A DNA stretch of 9,604 bases from NCBI GenBank assembly GCA_020426065.1, contig JAGQQT010000121.1:1-9604 (forward strand), given 5' to 3'. This stretch comes from Planctomycetaceae bacterium. Its GTDB lineage: Bacteria > Planctomycetota > Planctomycetia > Planctomycetales > Planctomycetaceae. Both the position numbers and the translations under genes were made by a program. Position 1 is the stretch's first letter. Each line of letters starts with the position of its first letter. The notes below the pieces were generated by a model. The model was not told where the DNA came from. It did not search any database and was given only the letters and a program-made list of their open reading frames with translations. Below, piece after piece: positions 1-7,536 of the stretch.

Positions 1-765
1 GTCTTCGTTGTAGCCATCGCTCTCTGCATAACGCACCACATCCAGCCAGTGCTGAGCCCAGCGCTCACCGTATCGTGGACTCTCCATCAACTCGTTGATC
101 AACTGCTGCCAGGCATCGGGGCGATTGTCGTTGACAAACGCTGCGATCTGTTCGGGAGTGGGGGGGAGTCCGTGCAGATCGAAATAGGCCCGCCTGACGA
201 GTTCGTAACGATCGGCTTCAGGGGCAGGTTCCAGTCCCGCTGCTTCCAGCTTCCGGGCAATAAAACGGTCAACCTCATTTCTCGCCCAGCCCTCGCCCGT
301 GGATGGGACCTCAGGTTCACGGACAGGCTGAATGGCCCACCAGTTACGGTCTTCATCGGTGAAGGTTTTTTCCGAAGAACGAATGTGGCTGGAATCGGCT
401 TCCGGCCAGGGAGCACCTATCTGCACCCAGCGAGACAACACTTCGATGGAATCCGGGCTCAATTGTCCTTCCGGTGGCATCTCAAACGAGGCGTAATGAA
501 TAGCCTCGATCATCAGGCTTTCTTCGGGCTTACCGGGAACGAGCGAAGGGCCGCTTTCACCCCCTTTGAGCATGGCTGCCAACGAATCGAGTCGCAGTTC
601 ACCTTTCTGCTTTTCGGCTCCATGACACTGCACGCACTTCGAAGCCAGTAAGGGACGCACTTTCGATTCGAAGAATTTCATGTGCTCGACATTGATTGCA
701 TCTTCCGCACAGGCCAGAGCTGGCAGAACCAGTAAACCGATTATCCCCAGGATTCGGATGAACAT
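1..765 (-). CDS. PSCyt1 cytochrome c-like / DUF1549 protein, 3' end beyond the window
   Basis: The first 255 codons of a large secreted planctomycete protein are present; the rest lies beyond the left edge. The start is an ATG at 765-763, with GGAAAGGT five bases upstream. Residues 1-20 are a signal peptide (hydrophobic core ILGIIGLLVL, likely cleavage ACA|ED). A c-type heme site CVQCH lies at residues 44-48, and MPPEG at 96-100 could supply the second axial ligand; this is the PSCyt1 region. From about residue 163 comes the DUF1549 region, with FDLHGLPPTPEQ and the conserved RYGERWAQHWLDVVRYAESDG stretch ending near 251. In this family DUF1549 is normally followed by DUF1553 and often by a DUF1501 gene, which I expect to the left. 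Biochemical roles are poorly known; periplasmic or surface redox or polymer-degrading functions have been proposed. It follows the sigma/FecR pair by 186 bases and may be their target. Confidence 0.93.
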   Translation of the reverse strand, partial: MFIRILGIIGLLVLPALACAEDAINVEHMKFFESKVRPLLASKCVQCHGAEKQKGELRLDSLAAMLKGGESGPSLVPGKPEESLMIEAIHYASFEMPPEGQLSPDSIEVLSRWVQIGAPWPEADSSHIRSSEKTFTDEDRNWWAIQPVREPEVPSTGEGWARNEVDRFIARKLEAAGLEPAPEADRYELVRRAYFDLHGLPPTPEQIAAFVNDNRPDAWQQLINELMESPRYGERWAQHWLDVVRYAESDGYNED

Positions 766-807
766 GAAGCACCTTTCCGCATCGATTCAGTATCAATATC
801 TTTTGAT

Positions 808-863
808 GGCAGATTCTGGCGTGAGGTTACCTCTTTAGGGAAAGAAAAGCCAGATTTGCTGCC
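808..863. repeat. Nested inverted repeats in the leader of the PSCyt1 gene
   Basis: GGCAGATTCTGGC (808-820) and GCCAGATTTGCTGCC (849-863) are inverted copies that pair over about 12 positions, with one mismatch and a two-base bulge, separated by 28 bases. Inside the loop is a perfect 11-base dyad, GAGGTTACCTC (823-833). The second arm also contains GCCAGAT twice with a 12-base period (849 and 861). The structure sits 43 to 98 bases upstream of the PSCyt1 start codon, in the gap after the FecR-like gene. No T-run follows on the minus strand, so it is not a standard terminator. An operator or a leader RNA structure is possible; the function is inferred only from position. Confidence 0.4.
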
Positions 864-951
864 AGATAACCATTTCTCCCAAGTTGATTCACCATCTTCT
901 CAGGCATAACACGTCTGTAAGGGTGAATAGAAGTGCGCACAAAAGAACAGT

Positions 952-2646
952 TTACTCCATCACTGGCAGTCCGCCAATCAACACCGGATCGACGTGATGT
1001 TTGTCATCCAGTGCATCCTGGAAGAACAAACCCTCCACTGATTCTCCCTCTGCGTATCCAAGATCGGACAGATCGATCCCCACTGCCAGACCGCGAAACC
1101 GGATGGCCTGTCTGTTGGGAATGTTCTCCACCGACTCCAGCATTGCCAGAGAGTTGGCCACATCGTCAAACATGTAAACATAGAAGTTGGTGAGGTCGCG
1201 TGCATGTGGTGATTCCATGGTCAGGTCGAACACTCGGATGGTATGTGACCTCAGCCCTTCTCGAAACTGCAGTGGACTGACATGAAAGGCATCTCCCTCA
1301 GGAGGGTTGGACAACGTCTGCAAATCAAAAAAGACGACATCCGGGCCAGGGCCGTTCAACACTGACTGATCAAATCGGATGGCCAGACCGGGTGTGGAAT
1401 CTTCGCCGGACAGGACTGGAGTTGTTGTGAGCGGCTCTTCGCTTCCACCCGGGTTGATGACCCCTGTGATCAGGCTGTGATCGGACGAAGTCTCCGCACG
1501 AACCTGGGGCAGTGTTTCGTTGCCACACAGATAGGCGCCTGGCGAAGTTGCTTTAAAGGCGATTACACGAGCGGGAATCAGATTTTCTACGGGGATTTCG
1601 GTGATTCTACCCTCCCGCTGGACGGTCACGCTGATGAGGTTTTCTGCCCCGCCATCCTCAGCCGTGGTGGCTTTGTAGGAAACGATGCGGTCCGGCAGTT
1701 GCTGACGATAGGTGCTCTGATCAAAGGGGATATCGTCAGTCGAGAAAACACGTCCCCTGATGAACCTTCTGGCTTCTCCGTCTGTTAATCGGACTTCATC
1801 CTGCGATGCCTCGGAACGTTTTTTCATCTCGTAAACGTCGGCCGCTCCTTCTATGACTTGGACTTCCGTTTCACTGGTTTCGGCAACGCTGACCGTAAAC
1901 CGGGTTCCCCGGTCAACCACACGTGTGACAGGTGTTTCCACACGAAAGCCTTCCGCTCCATCGGGAGCATGGACACTGCAGCGGCCCACATCCAGGGCCA
2001 GGCACTCATCTGACAGAACTCGAAACACCGCCGGACCCTCAACGATGGCAGTGGCACCAGCAGGAAAACGGACTTCAGCCAGCCCGCTCATGAGTACATA
2101 GTCGCGATTCAGAGAAAGCTGCGAATTGTCTGGGGGTAAAAGCTCGCCAAAAAATCGCGCCCGGGCCAGGCTGATAAAGCGGACTCCGCCCTGTTCAGAC
2201 GAGTTGGCTCCCGGCGGATTGTTGTTGACCTGCTGGTGATGTCTCCCCGGGTTTTTCTCTGGCCAGAATGCAGAGCCAACAATCGCAACCAGGGTCAGAA
2301 CGGTCGCCAGCAACATGGATTGCCAGGAAATCCAGGCTCGATTCGGGGAAGTCAGCCGCTTCTCGGTGTGAGTGCTCTGCTCGACTCTGGCCATGACACT
2401 ATGGATAAAATGATCGGAGCTGTCAGGCAGGCGCGAAAGAACTTCCTGAACGAACTGGTCCTGTCTTGAGTCGGTATTTTCACTAACCAGACCCAGTAAC
2501 CGATGAGTCTGATACAACTCCGCAGCCAGCTTCAGCAGGTGTTCGTCGGAAGAGAGCAAATCGCGGAGCCGAGCGATCCCGGATTCATCCAGATCACCCT
2601 CGAGATAATCGGTCCACAGGTTCGAAAACTCTTCAGGAATGTTCAT
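952..2646 (-). CDS. FecR-domain membrane protein, probable anti-sigma factor
   Basis: This 564-residue protein is probably the regulator of the sigma factor encoded just upstream. Residues 1-90 are a soluble acidic helical region (opening MNIPEEFSNLWTDYLEGDLD), typical of the cytoplasmic anti-sigma part of planctomycete FecR proteins. One membrane helix lies at about 107-128 (SMLLATVLTLVAIVGSAFW). The FecR-like beta domain spans about 185-275, with GLAEVRFPAGATAIVEGPA and the characteristic TPVTRVVDRGTRFTV. The remaining part, about 315-564, is a beta-rich periplasmic region that I do not recognise as LamG, the usual partner; it ends near AVGIDLSDLGYAEGESVEGL. The ATG overlaps the sigma stop codon (ATGA) and has a strong AAGGGGG site six bases upstream, so translation is coupled. 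An anti-sigma or signal-relay role is inferred from the FecR family; no substrate is visible. Confidence 0.88.
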   Translation of the reverse strand: MNIPEEFSNLWTDYLEGDLDESGIARLRDLLSSDEHLLKLAAELYQTHRLLGLVSENTDSRQDQFVQEVLSRLPDSSDHFIHSVMARVEQSTHTEKRLTSPNRAWISWQSMLLATVLTLVAIVGSAFWPEKNPGRHHQQVNNNPPGANSSEQGGVRFISLARARFFGELLPPDNSQLSLNRDYVLMSGLAEVRFPAGATAIVEGPAVFRVLSDECLALDVGRCSVHAPDGAEGFRVETPVTRVVDRGTRFTVSVAETSETEVQVIEGAADVYEMKKRSEASQDEVRLTDGEARRFIRGRVFSTDDIPFDQSTYRQQLPDRIVSYKATTAEDGGAENLISVTVQREGRITEIPVENLIPARVIAFKATSPGAYLCGNETLPQVRAETSSDHSLITGVINPGGSEEPLTTTPVLSGEDSTPGLAIRFDQSVLNGPGPDVVFFDLQTLSNPPEGDAFHVSPLQFREGLRSHTIRVFDLTMESPHARDLTNFYVYMFDDVANSLAMLESVENIPNRQAIRFRGLAVGIDLSDLGYAEGESVEGLFFQDALDDKHHVDPVLIGGLPVME

Positions 2647-3236
2647 GCTTCACCCCCTTCAGCCATTGCCAGTCGATTCTCGACACATTGCTGCAGCGTC
2701 TGCCTGATCTGCCAAAGCTGTTTTTTGACCGCCGCAACGGAGCGACCGCTGCGGGCTGCCATCTCTTCCAGTGAAATTTCTTCTTCGTATCGCCAGGTTA
2801 TATAGCGTCTCAGATGTTCTGCCAGAGATTGAAGACACATCTGCAAATACTCCAGCCGGGCCACCAGTAACTCCGGCCGGTCATCACTCCGACGCTCCAG
2901 TTCCCGTTGCAATAGATCAGGAGCGTATCGTGAATGGTAATCGGCCACCCGTCGTAACCGAGTCAATTCCGTTTTCAGTTGATACCGGGCAATCGTGAAT
3001 AACCAGGCATCGAATCGGGTGCCAGCTTTATATTGATCCAGACTCTTATACGCGGCAATGAACGACCGCTGCGCGATCTCATCGACATCAATTCCCTGAG
3101 GCAAGTGACCAGCCAGCCAGGCCCGCAACGGCCTCTCAAACCGACGGACCACGAACTCAAAGGCTTCTGTTTCTCCTGCACAAGTGCGTCGGATAGCCTC
3201 TTCCAGCTGCCGGTTGTCGGTAGAATCCTGTTCCAT
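2643..3236 (-). CDS. ECF RNA polymerase sigma factor (planctomycete type)
   Basis: This 197-residue extracytoplasmic-function sigma factor contains only regions 2 and 4. Region 2 is at about 24-96, with the core-binding and -10 recognition part DVDEIAQRSFIAAYKSLDQY at 50-69, then FDAWLFTIARYQLKTELTRLRR. Region 4 is at about 133-185, where SLEEMAARSGRSVAAVKKQL at 155-174 is the helix-turn-helix for the -35 element. The length is normal for the family. I chose the ATG at 3236-3234; a TTG four codons upstream (3248) is also in frame, but neither has a clear ribosome binding site, and GGATGAAGAG before the ATG is only a weak one. The gene ends in an ATGA overlap with the FecR gene. It should direct transcription of a small regulon, probably including its own operon and perhaps the PSCyt1 gene; that regulon is inferred. 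Confidence 0.93.
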   Translation of the reverse strand: MEQDSTDNRQLEEAIRRTCAGETEAFEFVVRRFERPLRAWLAGHLPQGIDVDEIAQRSFIAAYKSLDQYKAGTRFDAWLFTIARYQLKTELTRLRRVADYHSRYAPDLLQRELERRSDDRPELLVARLEYLQMCLQSLAEHLRRYITWRYEEEISLEEMAARSGRSVAAVKKQLWQIRQTLQQCVENRLAMAEGGEA

Positions 3237-3339
3237 CTCTTCATCCAATGGCAGTTTTCAGGAGTTGGTTACCCTCAATTCTGGAAATCACCCAGATTCC
3301 TGATGCGATTTCCATATCTCGGCCGTTTGATTATGACTG

Positions 3340-3367
3340 AAAGTATGATCAACATTCTTGTTGTCAA
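3340..3367 (-). promoter_or_regulatory. Possible sigma-70 promoter upstream of the sigma/FecR pair
   Basis: On the minus strand there is a consensus -35 TTGACA (3367-3362), then 16 bases, then a weak -10 TACTTT (3345-3340). It sits in the 171-base gap between the end of the symporter-hydrolase gene and the sigma start codon, about 100 bases upstream of that start. A weak inverted repeat (TTGAT...ATCAA, 3327-3352) overlaps the -10 area. Planctomycete promoters are not well defined and the -10 is poor, so this is only a candidate. Confidence 0.25.
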
Positions 3368-3407
3368 ACAGTTGCGGGGGATACTGGTCAGTTGGCGTGA
3401 GGGCAAA

Positions 3408-6176
3408 TCATTCTGGCAGCAGGGAAGAGAGCAGTTCTCGGGCCTGGGGAATTTTTCCAGCAAGGAGTTGGGCAACAACTTCATCCAGAGTTTTTTGCTG
3501 GTCTGGCTGTTCTCTTCTCAGCTGGAGAATTTTCAGGGGAATCTCGAGATCCTTCCCCACTGGCTCAAATGAGGAGTCAAATCTTTCGCGTCGAAAGTTC
3601 TGCAGAAATTCCAGGTCTCGATATCCGTATTCCTGGCTCGGTTCAATCTGAGTCCCTTCGCCCCAGTCATTCCAGGTGACCAGTTGAATCAGAAACTGCC
3701 GAGAGTCTGTTACCTTCTGCAAAGTCTCCTGAAATGTTTTCCCAGCCCGATCAGGCAGTACGGGATAGCCTTCACCGATTCCGGCTTCCCGATAGATATC
3801 ATCAAACCGGGGAAAGGCGGCGGGAATTGCCTGAGGCCAGTTCTGCGACTCTGCCAGAAAGCGGTCCACCTGTTTCAGTCCGATCCTGGGAGCGGGCCAG
3901 CCAAACGCTCCTGATGCTCCCTCGCGACGATAATCCTGGCTGAAGTAATTCAGTTCAAATGAAAGTTCCTTCAGACACTCGGTCCATTCCTGTTTTGATA
4001 AACCGGCATGTCCAAATGAAAGCAGCACCGGTTTCCGATCCTGCTTCAGATAGCTGCCAGATTGAAACCAGTAGCGGTTTAGCCACTCCAGTTCTTTTAC
4101 CGCATGGGAGACCTTATTGGACTCCGAAATTCGATGAGCTGCGACCAGAGCGGGGATGGTCTGGTCTTCATAGCAGATGACAAACTTCATCTGCATCCGC
4201 TCGCACTGCTGCAGCAATCGTGTGGTGTTGCGATGGAGTTGGGCATAGTCATTCAGGTCGGTCAGTCCGTACCAGTCGACAATCACTCCCTCAATCCCGG
4301 CCAGCTTCATCAATAACAGATGATACTCCAGCACCTGGGGATCTCCGGAATCATACGGACCGATCAGCGGATAACTGGTGGAGGCAATCTGCCGTTTTTC
4401 CCCTATGATTGTCTCCGGATCGAAATGATTCATCGTCCAGTGCCAGCCCCAGTGATCACTGAAAGGCTTTGCTTTAAACCAGGGCATGTAATGCGCCAGG
4501 ATGACAGGTTTCGCCCCGGATGAATCCTCTTTCGCCAAATCGATTGCCTGGGCCGGAAGTACACTTGCGCTCAAGGTCACTACAAACAGGATTGAGGCAA
4601 GCTGCTTTTGCGAAAAGGCAGACAGCAGCACAAACACAATCGAGTTGGCAATCAACCCCCAGGCGGAAGCATGGATGGGGGCAAGGGCTTTCGCCTGATC
4701 AATCACGCCAGACAGGGAAGCCGAAGTGGATTCGGGCAACAACTGCATCAACGGAGGAAAGAGCGAAGTGAAGCAGAAGGCGACAACCAGCCCGCACACC
4801 AGACCGCAGATGGCCGCCGATTTCGTTCCTCGGCGGACGAACAGCACATCGATCGTCATCGGAAGCAGCTGCACACTGAATGCCACTGCAAACAGGGCCA
4901 GGCCGACAATCATCTGCATGAAACCGGCCAGGCTGCTTTCGGGTCGGCTGCCAATCAAAACCAGAATCAGCGAGGCTGCCGTGGCCAGCAGAATTACGAT
5001 CTGTCCCGCCCAGACCCGCTCCCGTTCCGACGCCCGCGGCCGGAAGAAACGTCCGTAAAGATCGCGCGTAAACAAGGCACTCAAGGCGTGCAGATTGCTG
5101 TCTGCGGTGCTCATCGCGGCCGCCATGATGGCCACTACCAGCAGCGAAGTGAGGGTCATTCCAACGGTTCCACCCACCATTTTCGGCAGGATGTCTCCCA
5201 GAATGACAACCAGAATCTGATCATAGTTCCCGACATGGGGATGGGGAGCAACTCCGTTTGCGGAGTAGCTCAGCGGGTACATGACCTGACCACCCAGGCC
5301 AATCGGCATAATCGCAAAGACAAAGCAACCCGTTAGCAGAATGGTGAAGATCAATGCACTACGCCGTAATGTGTTGGCATCGCGAGCCGAGTAAAATCGC
5401 ATCCATTGTGCCGGCTGAATAATGCCACCGATCGGCATCAAAAGGCAGACGCTGAACAGCATCGGTACCTGCCAGAATCCTGTGTTGCCCGGAACCGTTA
5501 ATGAGGCTGCGGGGAGCCTGCTGACCTGATCCAGAAAAGCGGCGGGGCCTCCCATGCTGACCAGTAAGGCCACTCCTCCCATGATCATGCCTGAGGTCAA
5601 CAGGAAGCATTGCAATGCATCGGTCCAGGCAACACTCCGCATTCCGCCAATCATGATGTAGAGGGCCGTGATGAATGACAGGATGATGGCTCCCCACTCG
5701 AACGCATGGGGCTGATCCCGAAACAGGACGGCGGCCAGTTCTCCTCCCGCCTTGAGCTGCATCATGACATAGGGAATGGCAAACAGAAATCCGACCAGCG
5801 TGATCAGGATTCGCAGCACGACCGGACTTTGGTAATGATCACACAGCATGTCTGCCTGTGTCACATATCCTCCGGCCAGTCCCGCCTTCCGGATCCGGTT
5901 CCCAAAGATCGCAATACAGACACCCGCAACCGGAACATTCAGGCTGACGAGTGCAAAAACCACTCCTTCGCGATAAACCATGCCGGGGGCACCCAGCAGT
6001 GCGAAGGAGCTGAAGAAGGTGGCCATGATGGTCATTGCAGAAATGATCCACCCCTGTTGACGGCCAGCCAGATAGTAATCTTCTTCGCTGTTACTGCTGC
6101 AGCGATAACCCAGCCAGCCAAACAGCAGCAGGACTGCCAGATACAGCCCTACGACAATCAGGGGAATGGCACTCAT
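3408..6176 (-). CDS. Sodium:solute symporter fused to a GH71/GH99-like glycoside hydrolase
   Basis: This 922-residue protein has two parts. Residues 1-521 are a complete SSS-family sodium symporter with about 13 membrane helices; family motifs include [19 protein letters not shown] (171-189) and MSTADSNL (355-362, sodium-site serine/threonine S356/T357), then [12 protein letters not shown]. Residues 526-544 are a further hydrophobic stretch, [19 protein letters not shown], resembling a signal peptide. Residues 555-870 resemble bacterial GH71/GH99-like hydrolases: [10 protein letters not shown] (558-567), [24 protein letters not shown] and the probable catalytic motif [13 protein letters not shown] (834-846). 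Residues 877-922 are a helical tail of unknown role. The start ATG overlaps the preceding stop (ATGA) and has AAAGGGGAAA upstream. The likely role is periplasmic cleavage of an oligosaccharide coupled to sodium-driven uptake; the substrate is unknown. The reading frame is open across the join with no stop. Confidence 0.9.
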   Translation of the reverse strand: MSAIPLIVVGLYLAVLLLFGWLGYRCSSNSEEDYYLAGRQQGWIISAMTIMATFFSSFALLGAPGMVYREGVVFALVSLNVPVAGVCIAIFGNRIRKAGLAGGYVTQADMLCDHYQSPVVLRILITLVGFLFAIPYVMMQLKAGGELAAVLFRDQPHAFEWGAIILSFITALYIMIGGMRSVAWTDALQCFLLTSGMIMGGVALLVSMGGPAAFLDQVSRLPAASLTVPGNTGFWQVPMLFSVCLLMPIGGIIQPAQWMRFYSARDANTLRRSALIFTILLTGCFVFAIMPIGLGGQVMYPLSYSANGVAPHPHVGNYDQILVVILGDILPKMVGGTVGMTLTSLLVVAIMAAAMSTADSNLHALSALFTRDLYGRFFRPRASERERVWAGQIVILLATAASLILVLIGSRPESSLAGFMQMIVGLALFAVAFSVQLLPMTIDVLFVRRGTKSAAICGLVCGLVVAFCFTSLFPPLMQLLPESTSASLSGVIDQAKALAPIHASAWGLIANSIVFVLLSAFSQKQLASILFVVTLSASVLPAQAIDLAKEDSSGAKPVILAHYMPWFKAKPFSDHWGWHWTMNHFDPETIIGEKRQIASTSYPLIGPYDSGDPQVLEYHLLLMKLAGIEGVIVDWYGLTDLNDYAQLHRNTTRLLQQCERMQMKFVICYEDQTIPALVAAHRISESNKVSHAVKELEWLNRYWFQSGSYLKQDRKPVLLSFGHAGLSKQEWTECLKELSFELNYFSQDYRREGASGAFGWPAPRIGLKQVDRFLAESQNWPQAIPAAFPRFDDIYREAGIGEGYPVLPDRAGKTFQETLQKVTDSRQFLIQLVTWNDWGEGTQIEPSQEYGYRDLEFLQNFRRERFDSSFEPVGKDLEIPLKILQLRREQPDQQKTLDEVVAQLLAGKIPQARELLSSLLPE

Positions 6177-6448
6177 GGAGTTTCCCCTTTCGTGCTGGAA
6201 CTGGTCGTATTCTCCTGTTCATCGGATGTCGGCACCCAGACTGTGAAATACGCAATGAGTACCACGATCACCTGAACCAGATACCAGAAAATTCCCCAGG
6301 CATAAACCAGCGGAATTCCCCAGAATGTTTCAGGCCGATTCACAAGCAGCACACCAGGCCCGGTTCCCAGAATCATGCTGAGAGCAAAGAAGATTCCCAG
6401 AATGATGCTCAGAGTCTTGTTTCGATTGTCTGAAGCCACCCGACTCAT
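6173..6448 (-). CDS. Small two-helix membrane protein, probable symporter partner (DUF3311-like)
   Basis: This 91-residue protein has two membrane helices, about 12-37 ([25 protein letters not shown]) in part and 46-71 ([19 protein letters not shown] in part). They are joined by [11 protein letters not shown], the N-x-x-P...GIP pattern typical of DUF3311 proteins, which are often encoded next to SSS symporters. A polar Ser/Thr/Glu-rich tail follows. It overlaps both neighbours by 4 bases (6445-6448 and 6173-6176), and AGGAG lies six bases before the ATG. The position directly before the symporter indicates a small subunit or assembly partner, as known for other small-subunit/symporter pairs. 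DUF4212 is an alternative family assignment; the role is inferred from context. Confidence 0.85.
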   Translation of the reverse strand: MSRVASDNRNKTLSIILGIFFALSMILGTGPGVLLVNRPETFWGIPLVYAWGIFWYLVQVIVVLIAYFTVWVPTSDEQENTTSSSTKGETP

Positions 6449-7416
6449 GCAGGTCTCCTGACACCGGATTTCTGAAATGCCTCAGCGAGGTTCCTGTAAC
6501 AGAGTCGAGCAGCGACCAGGGAGTCATAATCAGGCTGGCTGGAAACCATTCCGCTCACTTCGCAATTGATATCGCCTCGATATCCCCCCGCATACAACTC
6601 GCGAATAATGGTGGCAAAATCGATGGTCCCCGCTTCGCCCGGCAACTTGAACACAACACGCTTCCCCTCATCAACGGCATCTTTGACAGCCACATGTGCC
6701 ACATAGGGAAGAGCCGTCTGGATTGTCTGGGTGAGCGGTAATTCACGGAAGGCATAGTGGCTGTAATCGTAAACCATGCGGAGTCGAGCCGGTTTTCCGA
6801 GTTGCTCAAACAGCCAGACTGCTTCCGCTGGCTGGGAAACCACACCACCTCGATGCGGTTTGATCGCGATCATGGTATTGGTTTCATCCGCAATCCGAAC
6901 CCACTCCCCCAGTCGGTCGCGAAGAGCGTTTCGCATGGCAGTGAATTCTCCTCCACCCAGGACCGTCTGAATCAGAGGGGGATCATCCGGACACAACTGA
7001 TGAGCTGCTTCTGCGGCCAGCTTGAGTCGTTTCAGTGCATTGGCCTGCTGCTCGTCATCAGTCGGAAACACATGCTCCATCAATGAAGACAGCCGCATTC
7101 CGGAATCGTTCAGGCGTTTTCGGAGGCCTTGGGCTCGTTCTGATTTCAGTGTTTCCGAGTCCGCATCCCAGCCTGCACGCACAGTGAGCTCGACCGCATC
7201 AAAGCCAATCTCAGCGAGCTGATCAATAGCCTCTTCCGTTTTGAGTTTAGGCATGCCGTAAGTGCTGAACCCCAGAGTGCAGTAATCCGGACTGGCTTGG
7301 GCAGGTGCGGCGAATGCAGACCGGCTGGCCATCAGTGCTGCAGCCGTTGTGGCCAGCATTTGACGCCTGCTCAGTTGGCCGCTTGAAGTTGTCTCTGTCA
7401 GTTCAGATTGAGTCAT
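6445..7416 (-). CDS. Tat-exported sugar phosphate isomerase/epimerase-like TIM-barrel protein
   Basis: This 323-residue protein belongs to the xylose isomerase-like (AP endonuclease 2) TIM-barrel family. Residues 1-40 carry a Tat signal (SRRQMLATTAAALMASRSAF at 16-35), so it acts in the periplasm. The barrel follows from LGFSTYGMP (48-56), with AVELTV on an early strand and candidate metal ligands D217 (VYDYSHY), H241 (HVAVKD) and E286 (NCEVSG). Where D-tagatose 3-epimerase-type enzymes carry a glutamate ligand, this one appears to have K186 in IKPHRGG. The start is ATG 7416, or the adjacent GTG 7419; GGGAG at 7431-7427 serves either. A longer GTG-started frame to 7488 would begin inside the terminator of the preceding gene and is unlikely. 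It is first in a three-gene operon with the symporter. Isomerase, epimerase or keto-glycoside lyase activity are all possible. Confidence 0.9.
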   Translation of the reverse strand: MTQSELTETTSSGQLSRRQMLATTAAALMASRSAFAAPAQASPDYCTLGFSTYGMPKLKTEEAIDQLAEIGFDAVELTVRAGWDADSETLKSERAQGLRKRLNDSGMRLSSLMEHVFPTDDEQQANALKRLKLAAEAAHQLCPDDPPLIQTVLGGGEFTAMRNALRDRLGEWVRIADETNTMIAIKPHRGGVVSQPAEAVWLFEQLGKPARLRMVYDYSHYAFRELPLTQTIQTALPYVAHVAVKDAVDEGKRVVFKLPGEAGTIDFATIIRELYAGGYRGDINCEVSGMVSSQPDYDSLVAARLCYRNLAEAFQKSGVRRPA

Positions 7417-7466
7417 CACCGCTTCACTCCCGTGCCAGAAATCGAAGAGATCTTTCGTTACACCAT

Positions 7467-7498
7467 AAAAAACGGACGACTGAATCACCAGCCGTCCG
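7467..7498 (-). terminator. Rho-independent terminator after the oxidoreductase gene
   Basis: Read on the minus strand, CGGACG (7498-7493) pairs with CGTCCG (7478-7473). After one mismatch the stem continues with three more pairs (CTG/CAG) around a six-base loop, and six T residues follow (7472-7467). It lies 38 bases after the oxidoreductase stop and about 50 bases before the isomerase start, so it separates the two transcription units, or lets only part of transcription through. Confidence 0.8.
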
Positions 7499-7536
7499 CT
7501 CCGTTCTTATTAGCTCATGTGAAGTTCCGCAGGGGA

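Noticed and set aside
160..166. A run of seven G (C on the coding strand) in the PSCyt1 gene, which could be a frameshift site.
   Set aside because: With seven bases the frame reads GLPPTPEQ and continues into the conserved DUF1549 sequence, so the gene is intact here.
49..651. A 200-codon open frame on the plus strand.
   Set aside because: It is antisense to the PSCyt1/DUF1549 gene, whose motifs are convincing on the minus strand.
3327..3352. An imperfect inverted repeat TTGAT...ATCAA after the symporter-hydrolase gene, considered as a terminator.
   Set aside because: The stem is short, includes mismatches on the minus-strand RNA, and no T-run follows.
4608..5336. A 242-codon open frame on the plus strand.
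   Set aside because: It lies entirely antisense to the symporter domain, has low-complexity Gln/His/Arg-rich composition, and has no family motif.
7417..7488. A longer isomerase start at GTG 7488.
   Set aside because: It would start inside the terminator hairpin and would place 24 extra residues before the Tat signal; ATG 7416 or GTG 7419 has a ribosome binding site.
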